Below, piece by piece: positions 1 to 5,703 of a DNA stretch of 5,703 nt. The stretch's first letter is position 1; the number at the start of each line of letters is the position of its first letter. The notes beneath the pieces were generated by a model. It saw only the letters and a program-made list of their open reading frames with translations, had not been told where the DNA came from and ran no database searches. A program made the position numbers and the translations under genes. Location: positions 1 to 5,703 of the forward strand of contig WLTJ01000122.1 of NCBI GenBank assembly GCA_009705435.1, read 5' to 3'. The DNA is from Actinomycetota bacterium (lineage in GTDB: Bacteria; Actinomycetota; Acidimicrobiia; Acidimicrobiales; Ilumatobacteraceae).

Positions 1-654
1 AGAGTGGGCCTGCTCTCTCACGTTTATGTTTTGCCCTATCGCAATCCACGCATTGCCGCCAAGCAGTTCGCCACTCTTGATCATCTCAGTGACGGTCGTG
101 CGTTCATTGGTATTGGCGCTGGTCATGCTCAAGCGGAGTTTGAACTTCTTGGTATCGATTTTCATAATCGTGGGAAAGCTCTAGATTCCGGAATACCTGA
201 ATTGGCAATGCTGCTCGAGAATGAATTTGTGAATGGCTTTGGTGCTCGTCCGCTTCCCACTCAGTCACCTCGTCCTCCAATTTGGGTCGCAGGATCTAGC
301 CCAGCAGCTATCAAGCGCGCTGCGCGACTGGGTGATGGATGGTTACCCCAGGGCCCATCAGATGCGAGCATGATCGACATCCTCAACGAGGAATGGGCTC
401 GTATCGGACGCAATGTGGAAAATTTCATGATTGGTCACATCACCCCCTTCTTGTACATCGGTCAGCCGACATTTGATGTGGGTGAGGCGACGTTGACCGG
501 TTCTGCGCAATCAATCGCCGAGAGAATTCTCGCTGGTACCGCCAGTGGGGTCAATCAATTGCAGGTTCGATTCAAAGCCCAAAGCTGTCAGGAACTATGT
601 GACCAGATTGCGGTCTTTGCCGCTGAGGTTGCTCCATTTGTCACCACTATCTAA
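1..654 (+). CDS. LLM-class flavin/F420-dependent oxidoreductase, C-terminal part (5' end outside window)
   Basis: The reading frame is open from the first base and ends at TAA 652-654, giving about 217 residues of what is normally a roughly 280-340 residue protein. The GTG at base 4 is probably an internal valine: no ribosome binding site can be seen and family sequence already runs there. Visible family features are the strand and helix around VLPYRNPRIAAKQFATLD, then SDGRAFIGIGAGHAQAEF, the LGIDFHNRGK segment, and the late block PRPPIWVAGSSPAAIKRAA followed by LGDGWLP. These match the luciferase-like TIM-barrel family, whose actinobacterial members usually use reduced F420 or FMN in hydride transfer or monooxygenation. 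The loop between RGK and PRPPIW is shorter than usual: the common FEGEFF-type segment is absent. It lies 35 bases before the next gene on the same strand, so co-transcription is likely. The family is clear; the substrate and the choice of F420 over FMN are inferred. Confidence 0.88.
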   Translation, partial: RVGLLSHVYVLPYRNPRIAAKQFATLDHLSDGRAFIGIGAGHAQAEFELLGIDFHNRGKALDSGIPELAMLLENEFVNGFGARPLPTQSPRPPIWVAGSSPAAIKRAARLGDGWLPQGPSDASMIDILNEEWARIGRNVENFMIGHITPFLYIGQPTFDVGEATLTGSAQSIAERILAGTASGVNQLQVRFKAQSCQELCDQIAVFAAEVAPFVTTI

Positions 655-678
655 TTAACCCCCAGAATCATTACCCCT

Positions 679-685
679 AGGAGAG
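679..685 (+). promoter_or_regulatory. Ribosome binding site of the lipocalin-like gene
   Basis: AGGAGAG lies four bases before the ATG at 690, with its GGAG core six bases away. It is the best Shine-Dalgarno match on the plus strand of this window and fixes the start of the gene at 690. The rest of the 35-base spacer shows no convincing promoter boxes or terminator hairpin, which fits read-through from the LLM gene. Confidence 0.75.
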
Positions 686-689
686 AACA

Positions 690-1811
690 ATGTTGTCCAA
701 CTTAGATGATTTCCCTATTCATCAGACATCTGAACCGATGCGCCATGTCGCAACGAGTGATCGCAATTTTTATGATCGTTATTACTTCAACGGATTCAAT
801 CACGACGGAACAGTGATGTTCGTCTGTGGTTTGGGTGTGTATCCAAACTTAGGGGTCATTGACGCTTATCTTTTGGTGTTCCATGAGGGTCAGCAGCGTG
901 TGGTGCGAGCATCGGGTTCTCTTGATGCCGCCGATCGAATGAACCCAGGTGTCGGGCCACTCAGCATTGAAGTGATTGAACCTCTCAAGAAACTGCGTGT
1001 GCGTTGCACTGATAACGAATGGGGCATCACCCTTGACGCAACATGGACCGGCGCTATGCCCGCTTTTGAAGAGCCACGACATTACATTCGCGAAAACGGA
1101 CGAGTGATTTTTGATACTTGTCGCTTGGCGCAAACTGGTGGTTGGGATGGATCCCTGACTGCTGGCGGCAAGACATTTGCAGTTGACTCAAAAACTTGGT
1201 GGGGGACGCGCGACCGCTCGTGGGGTGTGCGCCCGATCGGCGAAAGCGAACCTGCGGGAATTCGTGTGAGCAATCCCTTCAGTTGGTTTTGGATTTATAC
1301 GCCGATTCGTTTCGAGGATCATTCGTTGATGATCATCATGCAAGAGAATCCTGATGGCAGTCGGGTTATGGAAGAAGCCACGCGCATCTGGCCCGACGGG
1401 CGCATTGAGCACTTGGGTCGCCCCGAACACGATCTTGAATATCGCGAAGGTTCGCGCTTCTCAACAGGCGGCGTGATTCGTGTTGTTGCCGATGATGGTC
1501 ACGTGACAACTCTTGACATCGAACCGTTGTTGCCAGTGCATATTGGGATCGGCACTGGGTACGGCTACGACGCCGATTGGCGCCACGGAATGTGGCAGGG
1601 ACCACTGAAGGTGGAGAATTTTCATCTCGACACCACAACCCCCGAAGGCGCGATGCGTTTGTTCGGCATTGTCGATAACTCGGCCAAGTTTGCTTACACC
1701 GATCGTGATGGTAAGCGCCATGAGGGTTACGGCTTGTACGAGAACATGGCAATCGGCCCGCATGAAAAGTATGGCTTCACTGACATGCTCGATGGCTTTG
1801 TGAAGAAATAG
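690..1811 (+). CDS. Two-domain lipocalin-like protein (DUF7064-type, AttH/CrtC-like), function unknown
   Basis: A complete 373-residue protein with no signal peptide or membrane segment, so probably cytoplasmic. It resembles the actinobacterial group annotated as hypothetical proteins or DUF7064/DUF7065, distantly related to AttH and the carotenoid hydratase CrtC. Recognisable landmarks are DRNFYDRYYFNG (residues 25-36), a VYPN patch (50-53), the QQRVVRASGSL stretch (68-78), VGPLSIEVIEPL (88-99), the hallmark WWGTRDRSWGVRP (170-182) at the domain junction, HGMWQGPL (299-306) and EGYGLYENMAIGP (345-357). The W-G-x-R-D-R-S-W-G motif is the strongest support. Homologues often sit beside FadD-type ligases and other steroid or lipid catabolic genes; here the synthetase begins 10 bases downstream. 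A lipocalin fold suggests binding of, or hydration/isomerisation chemistry on, a hydrophobic acyl or steroid-like ligand, but that is inference. Family assignment is from memory of motifs, not a search. Confidence 0.8.
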   Translation: MLSNLDDFPIHQTSEPMRHVATSDRNFYDRYYFNGFNHDGTVMFVCGLGVYPNLGVIDAYLLVFHEGQQRVVRASGSLDAADRMNPGVGPLSIEVIEPLKKLRVRCTDNEWGITLDATWTGAMPAFEEPRHYIRENGRVIFDTCRLAQTGGWDGSLTAGGKTFAVDSKTWWGTRDRSWGVRPIGESEPAGIRVSNPFSWFWIYTPIRFEDHSLMIIMQENPDGSRVMEEATRIWPDGRIEHLGRPEHDLEYREGSRFSTGGVIRVVADDGHVTTLDIEPLLPVHIGIGTGYGYDADWRHGMWQGPLKVENFHLDTTTPEGAMRLFGIVDNSAKFAYTDRDGKRHEGYGLYENMAIGPHEKYGFTDMLDGFVKK

Positions 1812-1821
1812 AGAGATTTCT

Positions 1822-3408
1822 GTGGCCCACAAGACCTACCCCCGTTCAATCCAACTCGGTGACCTCATTGAAGTCATCGCCGATGCAATTCCGAACGAAC
1901 CTGCACTGATCACTAACGACGTCAAGTTCACGTTTGCCGAACTTGATGAACGCATCACTCGATTGGCGAATCACCTGCTGTCTATTGGCATCAAGCGTGG
2001 AGAGCACGTCGGTGTTCACGCACAAAATACGCACGAATGGGTTGAAGCGTTTTACGCGTGCGCCAAGATCAGTGCAGTCGCGATCAACGTCAACTATCGC
2101 TACGTGGCTGCAGAACTTCGTTATCTCTATGACAACGCCGACTGTGTTGCGGTCATTGCTGACCCCGAGTATCTGAGCGCCATCAACGATGTTCGTGATG
2201 CCTTGCCTAACCTTCGCAATGTCATAGTGATTGGCGCAGATTACGAAGCAGCATTGGCTGCGGCGTCGCCCGATCGTGATTTCCCCGGACGTACTGCTGA
2301 TGACGTATACGTGTTGTACACGGGCGGAACCACCGGAATGCCCAAGGGTGTGATGTGGCGTCATGAAGACGTGATTCTTGGTGCAATGAATTCGGCGCGA
2401 GCGAATCGTCCGATTGATCGCATTGAACAGTTGGGCGAAGAAGCCGCAGCTTCGGCATTTCGTGCTCGTCTGATGTCCATTGGTCCGATGATGCATGGCG
2501 GTGGCCAGTGGATCATGGGTAATGCGATGACTGCTGGTGGTTGTTTTGTTCTTTATACAAAAAAGCGATTTGACGCACACGATGTATGGCAGCTTGTTGC
2601 CGACGGTGTCGTGACATCGGTATCAACAATCGGTGACGCGATGGCTCGCCCGCTCGCCGAGCACCTTGTTGCTGAACCACGACCGACGTATGACTTGTCA
2701 ATGTTGTTCGCTATCGGAAACGGTGGCGCACCATTGTCAACTGGAGTTCGTGAACAGATTCGTGCAGCACTGCCAAACGTGGCGATTCTTGACAGCTTTG
2801 GTGCTTCCGAAACTGGTGCGACTGGTTCACGGACCGATGATGGGTCGGCAATGAGTTCTCCGAAGTTCGCAATGAATACTGACACGACGGTGATCACCGA
2901 AGACGGTCGGCGATGTGGTGTTGGCGAAGTGGGTAAGTTGGCACGTAGTGGAAACATTCCGTTGGGATATTTCAAAGACCCGGTCAAGACCGCCGAAACT
3001 TTCCGCACATTTGATGGCAAACGCTGGGTAATCCCAGGTGACTTTGCTCAGATTGAAGACGATGGTCAGATCACATTGCTTGGTCGTGGCTCGGTTTGTA
3101 TTAACTCGGGCGGAGAAAAGATTTATCCTGAAGAAGTTGAATCAGCACTCAAGCAACATCCCGCAGTGTTCGACGCCGTTGTCATTGGTACGCCAAACGA
3201 GCGTTGGGGCGAGCAGGTCACAGCATTAGTTCAACTGCGTGCCGGTACGGCTCCGACAATTGAAGAAATCATTACGTTCTCGCGAACGCTCGTCGCCGAC
3301 TACAAGAGTCCAAAAGCTGTCTTCTTTGTTCCAGTCGTCGAGCGCACACCAGTCGGTAAAGCCGACTATCAGTGGGCCAAGGTCACCGCTATCGCATCGC
3401 TCAGCTAG
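1822..3408 (+). CDS. Acyl-CoA synthetase (AMP-forming), FadD19/FadD17-like
   Basis: A complete 528-residue ANL-superfamily ligase that activates a carboxylic acid with ATP to an acyl-adenylate and then to the CoA thioester. The diagnostic motifs are intact: the phosphate-binding loop YTGGTTGMPKGVMW at residues 166-179, the GPMMHGGGQW acyl-pocket motif (H225) at 221-230, DSFGASETG at 324-332, the ribose-binding aspartate in GDF (D407), the hinge and CoA block GRGSVCINSGGEKIYPEEVE at 421-440, and the C-terminal catalytic lysine K513 in PVGKADYQWAK. The GVMWRHED and GRGSVCIN wording is characteristic of the mycobacterial FadD19/FadD17 type, linked to steroid side-chain activation, rather than of housekeeping long-chain FadD. 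The start is GTG, preceded six bases earlier by GAGAG (1811-1815), which overlaps the stop of the lipocalin-like gene; translational coupling is likely. The substrate cannot be read from sequence alone; a sterol, isoprenoid or other branched acid is the best guess. Confidence 0.93.
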   Translation: MAHKTYPRSIQLGDLIEVIADAIPNEPALITNDVKFTFAELDERITRLANHLLSIGIKRGEHVGVHAQNTHEWVEAFYACAKISAVAINVNYRYVAAELRYLYDNADCVAVIADPEYLSAINDVRDALPNLRNVIVIGADYEAALAAASPDRDFPGRTADDVYVLYTGGTTGMPKGVMWRHEDVILGAMNSARANRPIDRIEQLGEEAAASAFRARLMSIGPMMHGGGQWIMGNAMTAGGCFVLYTKKRFDAHDVWQLVADGVVTSVSTIGDAMARPLAEHLVAEPRPTYDLSMLFAIGNGGAPLSTGVREQIRAALPNVAILDSFGASETGATGSRTDDGSAMSSPKFAMNTDTTVITEDGRRCGVGEVGKLARSGNIPLGYFKDPVKTAETFRTFDGKRWVIPGDFAQIEDDGQITLLGRGSVCINSGGEKIYPEEVESALKQHPAVFDAVVIGTPNERWGEQVTALVQLRAGTAPTIEEIITFSRTLVADYKSPKAVFFVPVVERTPVGKADYQWAKVTAIASLS

Positions 3409-4085
3409 CCGCGAGTACGACCCCACTCACCAGCATCGCGGCCTAATTTTTCCAAACGGCGCGTCACCGATAACGGCGCGCCAATATCGCCGCCAGAACG
3501 AATGGTTCGGACCTGTTCACCATTTTCATCCCAGATGTGGCAGGTGTTTAAGTTCGACTTGAATCCCATTTCGCGTTGCTCGGGTGACATCTCGGGCCGA
3601 GCGGCTCCGGTTTCGAAGGCTTCGGACATCTTGATGACGCGCATACTCCAACCACATTGAATCGCTACTGGTCCCATCGCTTGCAACAGAGCGGTTGTGT
3701 GGGTGCATCCACGTGGTCCACCGAACAATTCACGAACCTTATGGGTGAAACCTCGGGCAATCGAGAGACCGACTAACTCTCGGTACTTGATTGCAATTCC
3801 AGGGCATTCTTTGTGCGGGAACTCTTTGAGTTCTGCAGTTGCATCAAGTATTTCCATCATTGGATACGAGACGCGTAGTTGTACCACCATGTGATGGATC
3901 GTGAGTGGCTCTAGGTCACCATGGACATACATGCCGGCAGGCTTGTCATCCCGCACCGCTCCCCACAACAAAATTTCTCCGTCGTTGACCTTAAAAGCGC
4001 GAACCTCATAGTTGCGAGTGTGAATGGGAACTAGGTCTGGATTGTCGGGAAGAATTGGGTTCGGATTGGGATTGGGTTGGGTCAC
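3405..4085 (-). CDS. DUF2889 family protein, function unknown
   Basis: A complete 226-residue soluble protein with no signal peptide. It matches the DUF2889 pattern as I remember it: IHTRNYEVRAF (residues 21-31), a WGAVRDDKP strand (41-49), IHHMVVQL (63-70), ECPGIAIKYRELVGL (93-107), the very conserved GGPRGCTHTTALLQAMGP (122-139), and a late NTCHIW (180-185). Conserved histidines and cysteines (H22, H64, H65, C94, C127, H129, C182) could form a metal or catalytic site, which is inference. The start is GTG at 4085, chosen because GAGG at 4094-4091 sits five bases upstream and no other in-frame ATG occurs before residue 52. The first ten residues are a low-complexity Pro-Asn run that is probably disordered. 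The gene follows the short acyl-CoA dehydrogenase at a seven-base spacing and its Shine-Dalgarno overlaps that gene's stop, so it is the last gene of a minus-strand operon. No enzymatic role is known to me; the context points to acyl-CoA or steroid catabolism. Confidence 0.85.
   Translation of the reverse strand: MTQPNPNPNPILPDNPDLVPIHTRNYEVRAFKVNDGEILLWGAVRDDKPAGMYVHGDLEPLTIHHMVVQLRVSYPMMEILDATAELKEFPHKECPGIAIKYRELVGLSIARGFTHKVRELFGGPRGCTHTTALLQAMGPVAIQCGWSMRVIKMSEAFETGAARPEMSPEQREMGFKSNLNTCHIWDENGEQVRTIRSGGDIGAPLSVTRRLEKLGRDAGEWGRTRG
4057..4081 (+). other. Putative G-quadruplex motif in the 5' end of the DUF2889 gene
   Basis: The plus strand has four GGG runs at 4057-4059, 4068-4070, 4074-4076 and 4079-4081, separated by loops of 8, 3 and 2 bases (TTCGGATT, ATT, TT). 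This strand is the template for the DUF2889 gene, and the motif begins four bases inside its start codon. The same bases encode the repeated Pro-Asn pairs of the protein N terminus, so coding of that tail is a sufficient alternative explanation. The eight-base loop makes folding less certain than for a canonical motif. Confidence 0.4.
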
Positions 4086-4090
4086 TTTTT

Positions 4091-4094
4091 CCTC
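4091..4094 (-). promoter_or_regulatory. Ribosome binding site of the DUF2889 gene, overlapping the upstream stop
   Basis: Read on the minus strand, TGAGGAAAAAGTG contains the TGA stop of the short acyl-CoA dehydrogenase, a GAGG Shine-Dalgarno core sharing its GA, an AAAAA spacer, and the GTG start. Ribosomes finishing the dehydrogenase would cover this site, which suggests coupled translation. It also decides the GTG start at 4085. Confidence 0.65.
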
Positions 4095-5142
4095 AAGAGT
4101 TCACGAGCATGTTGCCCAAGCGGGCCAAACTTGGCTGGGTTGAACCCAACTGAAGTTCCAACTGCTTGTGGAGTAAGAAATAGCGATGTAGCGGGTAATC
4201 CCGATCCACGCCGACACCACCGTGCACGTGATGAGCACCATGCATGATGCGCCATCCACCTTCGGCGGCCCAGAACTTGGCTGAGAGCAATGCTGCATCG
4301 GCGTCAAGACCCTCGCTGAGGCGCCACGCTGCGTGCCATGCCGTCAAACGTACGCCTTCGGTGTCAATGTATGCATCACCGGTGCGCTGGCTGACAGCCT
4401 GGAAGGAGGCAATCGCTTTTTCGAATTGGAAGCGGCCCTTGGCGTATTCGGCCATCAATGCCAACGCCGATTGGCAGGCACCTGAGGTCAATAAGCAGGC
4501 AGCGGAAATTCCGCGATTGACAAGATCGTGTACAGCCGCAGAAGTGCCCAAGCATTTTGCCGTTGCGCCGTTGAATTGAACAAGAGCATCGGGAACTCCC
4601 GAGGTTGTGTCTTGGCGTGTGATCGTCACATTCGGATCCGATGCCTCGACGCAATACAACCCATCAGCCGCCGTCACAACGAAGCGCTTGGCGAGCAGGC
4701 CGTGGGGTACGCACACCTTGGTTCCGGTGATTTTTCCGTCAACAACTTTGGTGGCAGGATGAAAAGCATCACCGACTTGCTCATGAATTGCCGCGGTCAC
4801 GATGACGTCGCCGTTAGCCACACCGTCAAGTAAGTCTGGGTATGCGACGAGTGAATTGGCAGCTAGGCCCATCACGGCGAAGGCTGGCACGGGCGCAGCC
4901 ACTCGGCCGATTTCTTCAAGGACGACGGAGATCTCAATCATGCCGAGACCTGCACCGCCCACAGATTCTGGTAAGCCGATACCAACTAAGCCTGCATCGC
5001 CGAGTGTTCGCCATAAGGCGAGATCGGTACCGCTTTCGGTAGTCGAAATATTCTTCAGGTGTTCAGTTGTACAAACGTCGGTCAAAATTTGACGAGCCAA
5101 TGAGCGCAGTTCGTCTTGGTCAGAGGTGAGTGAAAAATCCAT
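4093..5142 (-). CDS. Short acyl-CoA dehydrogenase-like subunit (FadE partner subunit)
   Basis: A complete 349-residue acyl-CoA dehydrogenase fold, shorter than the 380-400 residues usual for the homotetrameric enzymes. The N-terminal helical domain (about 1-110) includes MDFSLTSDQDELRSLARQIL and GLVGIGLPESVGGAGLGMIE (51-70). The middle beta domain (about 112-195) is reduced and lacks the usual T-E-P-x-x-G-S-D flavin motif. The C-terminal helical domain has GRFQFEKAIASFQAV (236-250), corresponding to the R-x-Q-F-G motif whose arginine contacts FAD across a subunit interface, and HHVHGGVGVDRDYPLHRY (304-321). No C-terminal Y-E-G-T glutamate is present, and the helix-G position aligned with the isovaleryl-CoA dehydrogenase base appears to be N209. 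This is the pattern of the smaller subunit in alpha2beta2 FadE pairs such as mycobacterial ChsE4-ChsE5 or FadE28-FadE29. The ATG overlaps the upstream dehydrogenase stop by one base (TAATG), and no clear Shine-Dalgarno precedes it, so translation is probably coupled. Substrate unknown; a CoA thioester of a steroid or branched side chain is plausible. Confidence 0.9.
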   Translation of the reverse strand: MDFSLTSDQDELRSLARQILTDVCTTEHLKNISTTESGTDLALWRTLGDAGLVGIGLPESVGGAGLGMIEISVVLEEIGRVAAPVPAFAVMGLAANSLVAYPDLLDGVANGDVIVTAAIHEQVGDAFHPATKVVDGKITGTKVCVPHGLLAKRFVVTAADGLYCVEASDPNVTITRQDTTSGVPDALVQFNGATAKCLGTSAAVHDLVNRGISAACLLTSGACQSALALMAEYAKGRFQFEKAIASFQAVSQRTGDAYIDTEGVRLTAWHAAWRLSEGLDADAALLSAKFWAAEGGWRIMHGAHHVHGGVGVDRDYPLHRYFLLHKQLELQLGSTQPSLARLGNMLVNS

Positions 5143-5703
5143 TATCGAGCCGCCCGTGGGAATCCTAGAGAGAACATAGTGATGAGGTCGCGTTGCATTT
5201 CGTTTGTTCCGCCACCGAAGGTGAGGATGAGCATGCCGCGGTACATGCTCTCAAGTCGTGCTCGGATGACTGCACCGGGAGTCCCTTGAGTCAGGTAACC
5301 AACCGGTCCGAGGATTTCAAAGAGCAAGCGGAATGCTTCAAGGTAAAACTCGGTGCCGTACACCTTGATGGAGGAGCAATGTCCAATATCAAGTTTCCCT
5401 TGCGTGGCTTCCCATGCGGACTGCCAGTTCATCAGACGTAACACATCAAGTTTTGCGTGAACGCGAGCCAGGTTCATTTGAACCCACTCTTGATCGGCAA
5501 CTCGACGACCGTCGGGCAGAAGGGTTGTCTTGGCGTATTCCAATGTGTCGGCAAGAGCGCGATCAATCACGCCCGTTGAGCACAGGGTCACGCGTTCGTG
5601 GTTCAGTTGGTTGGTGATCAAGGTCCAACCTTTGTTTTCTCCACCGACACAGTTTTCAACTGGGATCCGCACCTCATCAAGGAACATTGCGTTGATGTCA
5701 TGC
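5142..5703 (-). CDS. Acyl-CoA dehydrogenase, full-size subunit, C-terminal part (5' end outside window)
   Basis: The frame stays open to the window edge. The ATG at 5687 is internal: the codons before it read HDIN-A, continuing into MFLDEVRIPVENCVGGENKGW, the standard stretch that ends the middle beta domain. The visible 186 residues are therefore the end of a protein usually near 390-400 residues. The C-terminal domain carries LNHERVTL (residues 33-40 of the fragment), whose glutamate E36 aligns with the helix-G catalytic base of isovaleryl-CoA dehydrogenase, and a final TFGGGTNEMQRDLI (161-174) followed by LGFPR. The usual Y-E-G-T glutamate is glycine here (G164). The family oxidises acyl-CoA to trans-2-enoyl-CoA with FAD and passes electrons to electron-transfer flavoprotein. 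The tail FGGGTNE and the directly overlapping short FadE gene point to the larger subunit of a heteromeric dehydrogenase. Function class is secure; the pairing and catalytic residue are inferred from by-eye alignment. Confidence 0.92.
   Translation of the reverse strand, partial: HDINAMFLDEVRIPVENCVGGENKGWTLITNQLNHERVTLCSTGVIDRALADTLEYAKTTLLPDGRRVADQEWVQMNLARVHAKLDVLRLMNWQSAWEATQGKLDIGHCSSIKVYGTEFYLEAFRLLFEILGPVGYLTQGTPGAVIRARLESMYRGMLILTFGGGTNEMQRDLITMFSLGFPRAAR

Noticed and set aside
4..6. GTG at base 4 as the true start of the LLM gene.
   Set aside because: The frame is open to the window edge, conserved family sequence is already present, and about 100 N-terminal residues of the barrel would be missing. 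The gene is more likely cut by the window edge.
655..689. Promoter between the LLM and lipocalin-like genes.
   Set aside because: Only 35 bases are available, they contain a ribosome binding site, and no paired -35/-10 boxes are visible.
1366..1832. Two minus-strand open frames of 120-130 codons opposite the lipocalin-like gene.
   Set aside because: The plus-strand protein has clear conserved motifs across this stretch. The antisense products show no domain and no start signal.
1846..2580. A 244-codon open frame on the minus strand opposite the acyl-CoA synthetase.
   Set aside because: The plus-strand frame carries all adenylation motifs. The antisense translation is rich in His, Cys and Arg with no recognisable domain, and no ribosome binding site is seen.
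3458..3482. GGCGCG ... CGCGCC inverted repeat with a 13-base loop, just past the convergent stops, as a terminator.
   Set aside because: It lies inside the DUF2889 coding region, has only a six-base stem, and neither strand has a T-run after the hairpin. It may be chance in a GC-rich coding stretch.
3239..3562. A 107-codon plus-strand open frame bridging the convergent junction.
   Set aside because: It overlaps the synthetase C-terminal domain and the conserved DUF2889 coding region in other frames; its composition is Ser/Arg-rich shadow sequence with no family features.
5685..5687. ATG at 5687 as the start of the long dehydrogenase.
   Set aside because: It falls inside the conserved stretch that normally precedes the C-terminal domain, and the frame continues open to the edge, so the methionine is internal.

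Overview
The window holds six protein-coding genes that fill nearly all of it, arranged as two convergent runs. On the plus strand are the end of a luciferase-like (LLM class, probably F420-dependent) oxidoreductase, a two-domain lipocalin-like protein of the AttH/CrtC-like (DUF7064-type) group, and a FadD19/FadD17-like acyl-CoA synthetase. On the minus strand, in transcription order, are the C-terminal part of a full-size acyl-CoA dehydrogenase, a short acyl-CoA dehydrogenase-like partner subunit, and a DUF2889 protein. The first and last genes run off the window edges. No gap exceeds 35 bases, and I see no RNA genes, mobile elements or CRISPR arrays.

The gene types (F420-type LLM oxidoreductase, FadD19-like ligase, paired short and long FadE proteins, DUF2889) are typical of Actinomycetota that degrade steroids, isoprenoids or similar branched acyl side chains. 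Base composition looks moderate rather than very GC-rich (judged by eye, not measured), which would fit an aquatic Acidimicrobiia-like lineage better than a mycobacterium. That placement is inference.

Layout: 1-654 LLM oxidoreductase (5' incomplete); a 35-base spacer with a clear ribosome binding site; 690-1811 lipocalin-like protein; a 10-base spacer; 1822-3408 acyl-CoA synthetase. The synthetase stop and the DUF2889 stop share one CTAG palindrome at 3405-3408. On the minus strand, DUF2889 (4085 to 3405) follows the short dehydrogenase (5142 to 4093), whose ATG overlaps the stop of the long dehydrogenase (5703 to 5142) by one base.

Working model: the synthetase activates a carboxylate to its CoA thioester, the two dehydrogenase subunits assemble into one alpha,beta-dehydrogenase, and the LLM, lipocalin-like and DUF2889 proteins act on the same substrate or its ring or side chain in unknown ways. 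The most informative observation is that the two dehydrogenase subunits carry complementary active-site features: a helix-G-type glutamate in the long one and an FAD-contacting arginine motif in the short one. I see no clearly new system here. The novelty lies in the two uncharacterised families (DUF7064-like and DUF2889) locked into this catabolic context.
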